This document shows positions 31,993-39,833 of a stretch of 64,000 bases of DNA, one piece after another. Position numbers and translations under genes: made by a program. The notes beneath the pieces were generated by a model, which worked only from the letters and a program-made list of their open reading frames with translations, searched no databases and was not told the DNA's origin. Numbering within the stretch: the stretch's first letter is position 1; each line of letters opens with the position of its first letter. The DNA comes from Ruficoccus amylovorans (GTDB taxonomy: Bacteria > Verrucomicrobiota > Verrucomicrobiia > Opitutales > Cerasicoccaceae): contig NZ_JACHVB010000012.1 of the NCBI RefSeq assembly GCF_014230085.1, positions 1 to 64,000 on the forward strand. The letters are read 5' to 3'.

Positions 31993-32856
31993 ATGCCGAC
32001 TCATGACAGCCCCCGGACATATTTCCGTAATTGGAGAACGCTCGATGCGTATTTGCTTTGGATCTATGAGGGAGAGCCACAAACAGCTGGCCGCTTGCGC
32101 GTCTGGGACCGACACTTCACGGCCTGGCAAGTACTGCGGGGAGAGGTCAAGGTTTCTGCTCATGGCCGCTCATGCCGGGTGACGCCCGGGCAGTGGGTGC
32201 TCATCCCTCCAGTGGAAAACGAACGTCGGTTCAGCGACTCGGCGCGTATCCTTTCACTGCATTTTAGGGCAAGCTGGATCAGCGATTTACCGCTCTTTGA
32301 GTGGGAGGGGCCGCTCGTGCTGGAGGCAGAGGAAACACGTGCCTGGCTACCTCCGACAGTGCCGATGTTAAAGCTGGTTCGTCGCTTTTTTCCTCAGGCT
32401 TATAATAAGCTGCGCGACCAGGATGTGAGCTATGAACAGTATATGGCACTGCAAGGAAATTTCCACCGATGGCTGGGGCTGGTATGGGCGGTCTTGCGGG
32501 CGCGGGGAGTCGTCAGCCACATGCCTGTCCAGGGAGACTCTCGTGCGCTGATCATGAAGCGCTGGATGGATGCGCAGCCAATGGGGGAGCCGGTTCGGAT
32601 GCAGGACCTAGCCGAGCTTGTCGGACTCAGTATCGCCCAGATAAACCGCATCTTTACCCAATCCTACGGGCTGACTCCCAAGCGCTATGCCGAGCGCTTG
32701 CGAATTGATTACGCATTGGCGGCCCTGAGTACTTCGGATTCGCAACTGAAGGAGATTTCCTTCCGCTTGGGCTTCCGGCATCAATCGGAGTTTACGGCGT
32801 GGTTCAAGAAACGTCGTGGTCAGACACCGAGTGAATTTCGGAGCAAATACACCTAG
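31993..32856 (+). CDS. AraC-family regulator
   Basis: A 287-residue AraC regulator. The N-terminal cupin-like sensor (residues ~1-165) includes GRLRVWDRHFTAWQVLRGEV and CRVTPGQWVLIPPVENERRF. The C-terminal HTH_18 domain (190-285) has MQDLAELVGLSIAQINRIFT, the linker TPKRYAERLRIDYALAALST and the second HTH EISFRLGFRHQSEFTAWFKK. Start ATG at 31993. The stop codon TAG lies within the left tip of a MITE-like repeat, so the native C terminus may have been altered slightly. It probably activates the divergent oxidoreductase through the 39-nt operator. Confidence 0.93.
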   Translation: MPTHDSPRTYFRNWRTLDAYLLWIYEGEPQTAGRLRVWDRHFTAWQVLRGEVKVSAHGRSCRVTPGQWVLIPPVENERRFSDSARILSLHFRASWISDLPLFEWEGPLVLEAEETRAWLPPTVPMLKLVRRFFPQAYNKLRDQDVSYEQYMALQGNFHRWLGLVWAVLRARGVVSHMPVQGDSRALIMKRWMDAQPMGEPVRMQDLAELVGLSIAQINRIFTQSYGLTPKRYAERLRIDYALAALSTSDSQLKEISFRLGFRHQSEFTAWFKKRRGQTPSEFRSKYT

Positions 32857-33062
32857 TGTGCGGTTACCGAAGTTTGCTGCATATTTTTTGGGGGCTATGC
32901 GCCCCCAAGCCCCGCAGCAGGCATAGTCTGCACTTTCGATGCTGCCGCATCGCGTCAGGGATTGTTGCTTTTAGCTTGGCTAAAAGCAACAATCCCTGAG
33001 GAACATCCAAACTGGGTTGCACCCCAAAACTTATGCGAGGAACTTAGCTCACAGCACACTAG
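32853..33062. mobile_element. MITE-like palindromic element (about 210 bp)
   Basis: The unit starts CTAGTGTGCGGTTACC and ends with the inverse GCACACTAG. Both ends share CTAGTGTGC, GAAGTTT/TAAGTTC and GCATA followed by TTTTGGGG, giving about 40-bp imperfect terminal inverted repeats. The middle carries a perfect 21-bp stem (32955-32975 with 32979-32999) around TTG and a smaller GGGGGC/GCCCCC hairpin. No gene is inside. It separates two convergent AraC genes and may also serve as a bidirectional terminator. Confidence 0.55.
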
Positions 33063-33091
33063 TCCGCAATTGTTCTCGTCGGGCTTGGGGG

Positions 33092-34048
33092 TCAAGTCCC
33101 GGCGAGGGTCATAAAACCGCTGTTCGAAATGGTCTCGTCTTCGGTTTTTCGGTAATTGCGAGGGGTGTGGCCGGTGAATTCGCGGAAGCGGCGATTGAAA
33201 TTCGAGAGGCTGTTAAACCCGCATTCGAATGCGACTTCGGCGATGGTTTTTTCGGTGCCCAGCAGGCAGGCACAAGCGCGTGTAATGCGCAACTCGTTCA
33301 GGTGATGCTGGAACTTTCGCCCGGTCAGTCGCTGGAAATAGCGGCAAAACGCCTGGGGAGACATCCCAGCCCACTGAGCCACCTGGGCCTGTGTCAGATC
33401 GGGATTGTCAGCTTCTTGTTCCATGCGGCTGAGAACGCCGCGCAGGCGAGGATCGTTCTGCCTGGACCGTCCTCCGCCGACCGGCTGGGGATTCAGTCGG
33501 TATGCGTCCTTGTCGCGGGCCAGATGCTCCAGCAGATCCAGCAGGCGGGCCAGTGGCATGTCGCCGGGGCGATGTTTTTCGATGCGTTGCAAAAGCTCTC
33601 CTCCGGCCTGTGCGATCTCTCCGGTAAAGACATAGCCGCAGCCCGCGCGGGCAAGGAAGTCCCGGATGCGGATGTTTTCCGGCAGGCTCCAGAAGTCTTC
33701 GCCCCACAGTGTCGGGCGGAAATGGAGCACTGTCCATCGGGCGCCATTGCGCTGGTTCGGATGGGAGTTGTAGGCATGTGGCAGGTTCGCCCCCATCAGC
33801 ACGAGTTGCCCTGGTCCATAAGTTGTGAGCGCGTGGCCGGCGTGAAGGATGCCTTGTCCGCGCTCAATCCAGACAAGCTCCACTTCCGGGTGGAAGTGCC
33901 AGTGCGAATCCACGTATCCTTTCGAATAGCTCGTGGCTTTGACGCCCTGTTGTCCTGCCGGAAGTAATTCGAACTGGGGTTTGGGAGATAAACCGGGGGA
34001 TTGCGTTGAGCGGGAGTCGTTCAAGGGCGCTTCAAGTAATCTCGGCAT
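33092..34048 (-). CDS. AraC-family regulator with cupin sensor
   Basis: A 318-residue regulator. The N-terminal cupin is clear: SYSKGYVDSHWHFHPEVELV, GQGILHAGHALTTYGPGQLV and GANLPHAYNSHP, the pattern of sugar-sensing AraC proteins with a His-rich pocket. The C-terminal double HTH (about 215-305) has TQAQVAQWAGMSPQAFCRYF and IAEVAFECGFNSLSNFNRRF followed by REFTGHTPRNYR. It is convergent with the other AraC gene and divergent from the large secreted gene to its right across a 635-bp non-coding region, so it may regulate that gene. Confidence 0.93.
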   Translation of the reverse strand: MPRLLEAPLNDSRSTQSPGLSPKPQFELLPAGQQGVKATSYSKGYVDSHWHFHPEVELVWIERGQGILHAGHALTTYGPGQLVLMGANLPHAYNSHPNQRNGARWTVLHFRPTLWGEDFWSLPENIRIRDFLARAGCGYVFTGEIAQAGGELLQRIEKHRPGDMPLARLLDLLEHLARDKDAYRLNPQPVGGGRSRQNDPRLRGVLSRMEQEADNPDLTQAQVAQWAGMSPQAFCRYFQRLTGRKFQHHLNELRITRACACLLGTEKTIAEVAFECGFNSLSNFNRRFREFTGHTPRNYRKTEDETISNSGFMTLAGT

Positions 34049-34280
34049 GTGAGAACCTGGCTTAGGAGTTAATCTCGATAAATGCGTAGATGTATTTATC
34101 GAAATAAATTTTTTTATACTTATTTATGATCTACGGTCATGACTGACGGGTAAGCGTGTGCATATCAACATGAAGCGAAGATTTACACTGCTTGGGCAGG
34201 GTTGTTTTTGTACTCCTTGGGGTGGGGTGAGATTTCATGTTTCCAGTCTCGGAAAAGCAGAGAAGAGGAACAAGGAAATG

Positions 34281-34319
34281 GGATTTACATAATTATGCTT
34301 TTACTTATGATTATTGCTC
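34281..34319. promoter_or_regulatory. 39-nt operator, copy 2
   Basis: Matches the segment at 31951-31989 at 35 of 39 positions, including GGATTTACATAATTATGC and both TTATG half-sites with the same 12-base spacing. It lies 365 bases before the large secreted gene and 233 bases from the second AraC gene, so one regulator probably controls both loci. Confidence 0.6.
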
Positions 34320-34472
34320 GTCGGAGGCAAAATCGGTCTAAAACCCTCTCAATGCGTATTGAGAGACTCTGAGCTTCTCCAAGTATTCGATGTGGGATCG
34401 AGCAGATATCCTGTAGCGAGAGGGCGCGGTAACGCTTCTTACCCTTTTTTACCTCTTCGCATGCACTTGGCT

Positions 34473-34498
34473 GTTAACTGAGTATCATTCATTTGCAA
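34473..34498 (+). repeat. 26-nt motif, copy 1
   Basis: GTTAACTGAGTATCATTCAT followed by TTGCAA. Shares the framework TAACTG-N2-T-N-(C/T)-CA... TTGCAA and exact length with copies at 44284 and 44412. It lies 185 bases before the start of the large secreted gene. Confidence 0.45.
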
Positions 34499-34683
34499 AC
34501 AGGAGGGAGAAAGTCGGATGCCCTCGTGGTATTATTGGGGCAAATAATGGCGAGTGCTCAATCGACTGTGTAGGCAGGTGATTGTGCCAAGCCGGTTTGT
34601 TCTCGGTCGAAATGTATTAATCGGAGAGGCGGTTTCTTTTCCTGTGGAGCACTTATGGATGTGCTCTGTTGGAGGCGGCCTAA

Positions 34684-37600
34684 ATGTCATCAACTATGCT
34701 TAAGTATTTTCTATGTTTGTTACTTGGTTTGGGCGAATGCTTTGCAGCTCAAACAATCGCTCCTGTGCCTGTCTCAGAGAGCGAGGTATTTTTGCTTGAA
34801 CGTCCGGTCGAGGGAAACTCCTGGACCCTGCCGCAAGTGTGGAAATTCACCCGCGGTGACAACTCCTCCTATGCCGACCCGTCATACAACGATGAAAGTT
34901 GGAGAAGCGTGAACGCCGGAACGACAATCGGCGGCGGTGGTTGGCGATGGTATCGGCTGGCGTTTGAGATGCCACCCGAACTGGAAGGCAAGGATCTGGT
35001 GCTGAGTCTGGGGGCTATTTCAGTAACCGACCGGGTTTATGTGAACGGAGACAATGTCGGCAGTTACGGCGGCACTCCGCCTAATTTCGTACTTGGCGCT
35101 TCCGACGTGAAGCGCCGCTACCCGGTGCCCGCCGGGCACTTCAGGCCGGGACGTAACGTTATCGCTGTACGGGTCTATGCCGGCCACAAGGGTGGGATGT
35201 ATGAAGGGCCTTACACGCTCCAACCCTACGACAGCAGCCAGCTCTATGCAAAAATGTCCTTGAAGGTGCCGGGGGCTGACGCGCTTAAAACCTTGCTCTA
35301 CGATGCTCCCTTCGCACAGCGCTTCGAGCCGTCTGCGGATGTGATTGTCGAACCGTCTTTGACCAGCCTCGGAGAAAACCCTGTCCACGGCGTGCTCTCG
35401 GCTGAGATCGTCAACGCCAGCGGCATCGCGCTGCAGCGTGACCAGATCGCCCTCGAAATAGATCCGAAGCAATGGTGCGCAGCGCGGTTCCAGTTCGTTG
35501 CCCCTGAGCAGGAGGCGGACTATACGTGCCATCTCGCCTACCATGTGGACGGTGAACTCGTGTGGGAGATGAGCCTCCCATTCGAGGTGGGGCCCATTGA
35601 AAGGATTACCTACGAACTGCCGGTGGATGAGGCAATCGGCGCCTACATGGGGCAGGCACTGCCTGTGGTTGTCAACGATACGGCCATGGGGCGCTTCAGT
35701 CCGCGCGAGGTCGATGCCTCGTTCGAACTGTATGACAACCTGAGCGAGACTGACGCCCGAAGCGGCGTTGCCTATTCAGTCCAGATTCAGGATTCCTTAC
35801 AAGAGCCGCGGATATTCCTGGCCAATACCCGTCCGACTCCGGCGGGAGGGGAGCGTGTGCGCAAATTCCACCGGGTAGCCGGACACCGTTATGACGGGTT
35901 GAATGACGCGTGGGTCTATGGGAAGGTCGGGCCGGCTGGATCGAATACGTTGCAGGGTCTTTCCGTCCAGGCGTCTTCGTGGGCAAAGCGGACTTACCGC
36001 TACGATTATTCAGGCGACGTATGGATGGATTTCAGCATCAGCGCGGTCAGCCCTGCCTGGGTCGTCTCCACCAATTCCGACGAGATCGCGGTTTTTGATG
36101 GTATTCAGACGCATGCCGTCGGGTTGCCTCAGTACCTGGCCTATGAAGGGAGGAATGGCGTCAACGTCGTTCCCGCAACGGAGGGCATCCCTGGCGAAGA
36201 CATGACCGCGAACTGGGTATTGGCCTGGTTCAATGGCGGGGCAGGTTGGGATGAGTTTGACACTCCCTGGCTGTTTGTACTGGAGAAGCGGCCAACATCG
36301 GTGAGCACGTCTGCGGGCACGGCTCTGGTTTTTTCCTATGAAACTGCCGCTGGAATCCTGCAAGGGATGCCGCTTTATGGAGTGACCTTGCAGGAGCCTG
36401 CCCGCACGGCTGGATGGAGTGAAGGCTTGCCGCAGGACGTTGTCGAGCGGTGCCAATACTGGTCGCGGGTACTGCTCAATGCGCCCGATCAGGTGCGGCG
36501 CAGCACTTTGGCTGATTTTGCGAATGACGAGTTGATTGTCAAAGACGAGGTCACGCATCTGGAGATCGAGGACGCCTGGGGGACCGAAGGTATGAAGATC
36601 GTTCCCGTCAGCCCGACGCTTGCCTTGTCGAGCAAAGCCGGAAAGATCGACATCGCTGCCGATGCCCCGACGCGTGACCTGGGGATGGCGACGCTGCAGG
36701 GACCGTTTGTCGCCTGGGAGAATCGTGAAATTGGAATCTTTCGGATCAAAGGCCTGCTGAGCTTTATTGATGAACGGCGTGGGAACCTGTCGTTACCTGA
36801 AACTGAAGAGGCTCAAGCGGTGCGTGATGAGCTTAACCATACGGTAGCGGAGGGGCTTCAGGACGAATTGAGCAAGCATCCCTGGAGCACGGAGTTGCGG
36901 CACGGCGGTTTTATTCCGGGTAACCTGCGCGCCTACTATACGAACCTGTTGCTGGCGCTTCCCTACCTGGATGATCCGTTACGCCAGGCAGTGGAAGATG
37001 AAATCCGGACAGAGACGGAGACTTATTTCCTGAGCACGAGTGAGCCGCCTCCTGAGCTTGCTCCGCTGGTGGATGAAGTTTACCGCGACCAGCCACTGAT
37101 CGTGGAGGTATACAATCCGGATAATGATCTCTACATCGGTCTCTCGCCTTATGGGGTGACGCGCTTTGGCGTCGATCAGGTCTACTTCGGGTCAGTGACC
37201 GTTTACATGGTCTGGAATTACGCGGATACCTTTCAGCGTTATGATTGGCTGTGGAATAACTACGAGACGATCCAGCTGCTTATGAACGCTCCGCGCAACA
37301 GCCATGACTGGGCGACGGGGATGAGCTGGGACAGCTTTGGCGGGCTGAGAGTCGGCAACGGTAATCAGGAAAGCAATGGCATTTATGCGGCCATGGTGGC
37401 GATGGTGCGTATCGCCCGGCAATTCAATGACGCGCAGACCATGCAGGGCTCGGCCTACTACGCCCTGATGGCGATCACAGGGATGCAGGCCCAGCTTTAC
37501 GCCAGTGACTATCTGAGACAAAACCGGCCCTGGCTCCATGACCACAGCCGTTCTTACCAGATCGAATATGCCCAGCGTGTTCGCGGGAACTACTTTACGG

Positions 37601-37971
37601 AGTTCAATGAGTTCGGCGGCATGTCTCAGGCCATTATCAGCAATGGCAACGTTGCCAGCCAACCCGAGAATCTGTCTGGAAGCAGTCCCGGTGGCCTGGT
37701 CGAGAATCCGCTGCCTGAGGTGATGCGCCTGTACCATGACCTCTGGCCGGACTTCATCAACGATTTCTACGATCCCAAGTATGACCAGGCCATCAATGTA
37801 GATCGCCGATTAGACTCACGAGTCTCTGTGGACACGTTCGTTTATCAGGTCGAGTCATATCCGCAACCGGTGAGCGAGATATTCGAAGCGCGCCGGGATG
37901 GCGACTACAACTGGTGGATTCGAATGACTGACCGGCGAGCCTTCCTCGATTTCCTGAGCATGCAACCCTAG
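34684..37971 (+). CDS. Large secreted sugar-binding/hydrolase-like protein (DUF5695-like)
   Basis: A 1095-residue secreted protein. A signal peptide (MLKYFLCLLLGLGECFA) leads into a beta-galactosidase-type jelly-roll domain (about 40-190): WKFTRGDNSSYADPSYND, WRWYRLAFEMPPELEG and RVYVNGDNVGSYGG are the usual GH2 sugar-binding-domain words. The middle is beta-rich. The last 300 residues (NSHDWATGMSWDSFGGLRVG, MVAMVRIARQFNDAQTMQGS) look like an (alpha/alpha) toroid. The order and length recall DUF5695 proteins of polysaccharide loci. No catalytic pair can be named. It is preceded by two shared motifs and followed by a PEP-CTERM gene. Confidence 0.6.
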   Translation: MSSTMLKYFLCLLLGLGECFAAQTIAPVPVSESEVFLLERPVEGNSWTLPQVWKFTRGDNSSYADPSYNDESWRSVNAGTTIGGGGWRWYRLAFEMPPELEGKDLVLSLGAISVTDRVYVNGDNVGSYGGTPPNFVLGASDVKRRYPVPAGHFRPGRNVIAVRVYAGHKGGMYEGPYTLQPYDSSQLYAKMSLKVPGADALKTLLYDAPFAQRFEPSADVIVEPSLTSLGENPVHGVLSAEIVNASGIALQRDQIALEIDPKQWCAARFQFVAPEQEADYTCHLAYHVDGELVWEMSLPFEVGPIERITYELPVDEAIGAYMGQALPVVVNDTAMGRFSPREVDASFELYDNLSETDARSGVAYSVQIQDSLQEPRIFLANTRPTPAGGERVRKFHRVAGHRYDGLNDAWVYGKVGPAGSNTLQGLSVQASSWAKRTYRYDYSGDVWMDFSISAVSPAWVVSTNSDEIAVFDGIQTHAVGLPQYLAYEGRNGVNVVPATEGIPGEDMTANWVLAWFNGGAGWDEFDTPWLFVLEKRPTSVSTSAGTALVFSYETAAGILQGMPLYGVTLQEPARTAGWSEGLPQDVVERCQYWSRVLLNAPDQVRRSTLADFANDELIVKDEVTHLEIEDAWGTEGMKIVPVSPTLALSSKAGKIDIAADAPTRDLGMATLQGPFVAWENREIGIFRIKGLLSFIDERRGNLSLPETEEAQAVRDELNHTVAEGLQDELSKHPWSTELRHGGFIPGNLRAYYTNLLLALPYLDDPLRQAVEDEIRTETETYFLSTSEPPPELAPLVDEVYRDQPLIVEVYNPDNDLYIGLSPYGVTRFGVDQVYFGSVTVYMVWNYADTFQRYDWLWNNYETIQLLMNAPRNSHDWATGMSWDSFGGLRVGNGNQESNGIYAAMVAMVRIARQFNDAQTMQGSAYYALMAITGMQAQLYASDYLRQNRPWLHDHSRSYQIEYAQRVRGNYFTEFNEFGGMSQAIISNGNVASQPENLSGSSPGGLVENPLPEVMRLYHDLWPDFINDFYDPKYDQAINVDRRLDSRVSVDTFVYQVESYPQPVSEIFEARRDGDYNWWIRMTDRRAFLDFLSMQP

Positions 37972-38039
37972 GGCAATGTTCGTCCTGGGCCTGCTTTCAT
38001 CCCTCGAAAACTCACACACATCAAAAACTAAAAACAGCT

Positions 38040-38777
38040 ATGATCTCCAAAGTATCAAATCTATCCATGATCGCCCTGGCTTCGCTCTCGTTGGCGGCGA
38101 CCTCGGCATCAGCGGTCACTGTTTCTCTCAGCGCGAATGCGCCCACTGAAGATATCTTCAAGTCTCAAGTGGCGCCTGGCTCCTACGGATATGTAAGTGC
38201 ATACAACTACACGACGACTCCCTCAAGCGGTTATTACGAGACAAGTGTCGGCCAGGGCTTTTCAACCGTCGGTGCCGAAAGCCAGATGGCACTTGAGGCC
38301 GTCACGTTTCTGATCGGTGGCTTCGATAGCGGTGTGCAGGGCAAGGATTTTGCCATTAACGTGTATTTGTGCACGGAGGGCGAAGATGGCCCGCTGTCCC
38401 TGATTTCCAGTCAGGCCGGGGAGTTGCCGGCATCGTTGAGCAAGAACTACATCACGTTCGCTCTCGATGAATCCGTCGTCCTGGATATGGACAAGTACTA
38501 CATGGTCGAGTTCGCCTTCACGGAGCCCACTGGGACAGGGGAATCCGGCGATAAGGCCTCCCTGCGACCATACACGATTGGTGCCGGAGTTGATAATACG
38601 GTGGGCGGAAAACGCTGGCTGATCCGCGATGACACGGAGCAGACACAGAGCTCCAACGGCCTGGTTACTTATATTGCAGCGACTCCGATTCCTGAGGCCT
38701 CCTCCTTTGGCGCTGTCGGCGGGATTGTCGCCATCGCACTATTACTGCTGAGAAAGCGCCTTATTCGCAAAGGATGA
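38040..38777 (+). CDS. PEP-CTERM-sorted exported protein
   Basis: A 245-residue exported protein. It has a signal peptide (MIALASLSLAATSASA) and a C-terminal sorting signal with PIPEASSFGAVGGIVAIALL then LLRKRLIRKG, the three-part PEP-CTERM layout of motif, hydrophobic helix and basic end used by exosortase. The body is beta-rich with a conserved-looking choice-of-anchor type pattern (FSTVGAESQMALEAVTFLIG, DFAINVYLCTEGEDGP, YYMVEFAFTEPT). It lies 68 bp after the large secreted protein, so may be co-expressed. No exosortase gene is in the window. Confidence 0.9.
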   Translation: MISKVSNLSMIALASLSLAATSASAVTVSLSANAPTEDIFKSQVAPGSYGYVSAYNYTTTPSSGYYETSVGQGFSTVGAESQMALEAVTFLIGGFDSGVQGKDFAINVYLCTEGEDGPLSLISSQAGELPASLSKNYITFALDESVVLDMDKYYMVEFAFTEPTGTGESGDKASLRPYTIGAGVDNTVGGKRWLIRDDTEQTQSSNGLVTYIAATPIPEASSFGAVGGIVAIALLLLRKRLIRKG

Positions 38778-38792
38778 TACGCTGTCTTCAGA

Positions 38793-38825
38793 CTTTCCCG
38801 GCGGGTAAGCCGCCCGCCGGGAAAG
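38793..38825. terminator. Hairpin terminator candidate
   Basis: A perfect 13-bp stem, CTTTCCCGGCGGG with CCCGCCGGGAAAG, with a 7-nt loop, 15 bases after the PEP-CTERM gene. There is no strong T tract, so termination efficiency is uncertain. The rest of the gap to 39072 shows nothing else. Confidence 0.6.
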
Positions 38826-39072
38826 GATGGAGGTGAAGCATTGTCTGACGCCTTCCTCAACTGGAGCATGAGTATCCGGCGGGGAAAGTGAACAGACGAT
38901 TTGTCTCAAGCTTGCTGCCAGGTGATGTAGGAGCTTGTACCGTAAGACACTTTTCTCATGCCCTCACATGGGGCGGAGTCGTGGCATGCTTTTGTAAACC
39001 TGTGTGGCATGTTCTGGCAGCAGAATACGAGCTCCTCTTGGAGGAAGGCTCTACGGCCTAATTTATTTCTAC

Positions 39073-39813
39073 ATGAAGACATTCACAGAATCCCATTTGC
39101 CGGGTCCGCCATCGGCGCCAGTGAGAATTGGTGTCATCGGTGCCTCGACGGTGCAAACTTACAGTCTCGATGGTGCCCGTCGAGGATGGGGCCAGATGCT
39201 GGAGGAGTTTTTGGCTCCGGGTGTCATTGTGCACAATGAAGCCCGCGCCGGGACCAGTACCAAGTCTTTTCCGCCTGAGCGCTGGCAGCGGATTCTGGAG
39301 GGGCGGCCGGATTTTATACTCATGCACTTTGCCCATAACGATTCGAAGGACTACGATCCGGAGCGCTATACCGAGCCGCAGACGAGCTATCGGAAGTATC
39401 TGCGCCAATACGTCGATGAGGCCCGTGAGATAGGGGCTGTGCCCATTTTTGTTACGCCCAATCATCGCCGCACCTTCGTGAATGGAGTGCTGACTCACGA
39501 GCTTCAACCCTATGCGGATGCCATGAAGGACGAGGGGATGGAGTCCGGCGTCCCTGTCATCGACCTGCATGCGGCCAGCGGTGCGATGTATTCACGGTTG
39601 GGAGAGGAGGCGAGCACCGCATATACTCTGAACAAACTGGATAGTGAAGATCGCCCCGGACAGGGCGACAGGACGCACTTTACCGTTGTCGGTGCCCGTG
39701 CCATGGCGCAGTTGGTCGTGTCTGAGTTTCCACGAATAGATCCGCGTCTTCGCGAGGTCGCATTCGCAGCAAAAGGACTGGCGGACATGACTTGCCGCAC
39801 CGTTTCCTGCTAA
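39073..39813 (+). CDS. SGNH hydrolase, rhamnogalacturonan-acetylesterase-like
   Basis: A 246-residue esterase of the SGNH fold (CE12-like) that would remove acetyl groups from pectin-type glycans. Block I is IGVIGASTVQTY with Ala in place of the Asp of GDS, leaving the nucleophile S25. Block II is the Gly in EARAGTSTKSF, block III FAHND (Asn), and block V GDRTHFT (Asp and His). No signal peptide is evident with the ATG at 39073; an upstream extension to 39004 is possible. A symporter gene follows after 20 bp. Confidence 0.75.
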   Translation: MKTFTESHLPGPPSAPVRIGVIGASTVQTYSLDGARRGWGQMLEEFLAPGVIVHNEARAGTSTKSFPPERWQRILEGRPDFILMHFAHNDSKDYDPERYTEPQTSYRKYLRQYVDEAREIGAVPIFVTPNHRRTFVNGVLTHELQPYADAMKDEGMESGVPVIDLHAASGAMYSRLGEEASTAYTLNKLDSEDRPGQGDRTHFTVVGARAMAQLVVSEFPRIDPRLREVAFAAKGLADMTCRTVSC

Positions 39814-39833
39814 CCATTTGCGATGGGCGCTAT

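Larger units (their letters stand above)
34049..34683. other. 635-bp regulatory region without genes
   Basis: No supported gene. The region contains the second copy of the 39-nt operator (34281-34319), one copy of the 26-nt GTTAACTGA...TTGCAA motif (34473-34498) and an AT-rich patch at 34085-34130 next to the AraC start. The last 185 bases before the large gene also resemble, over about 45 bases, the same stretch upstream of 44606. A long regulated leader is likely. Confidence 0.5.
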
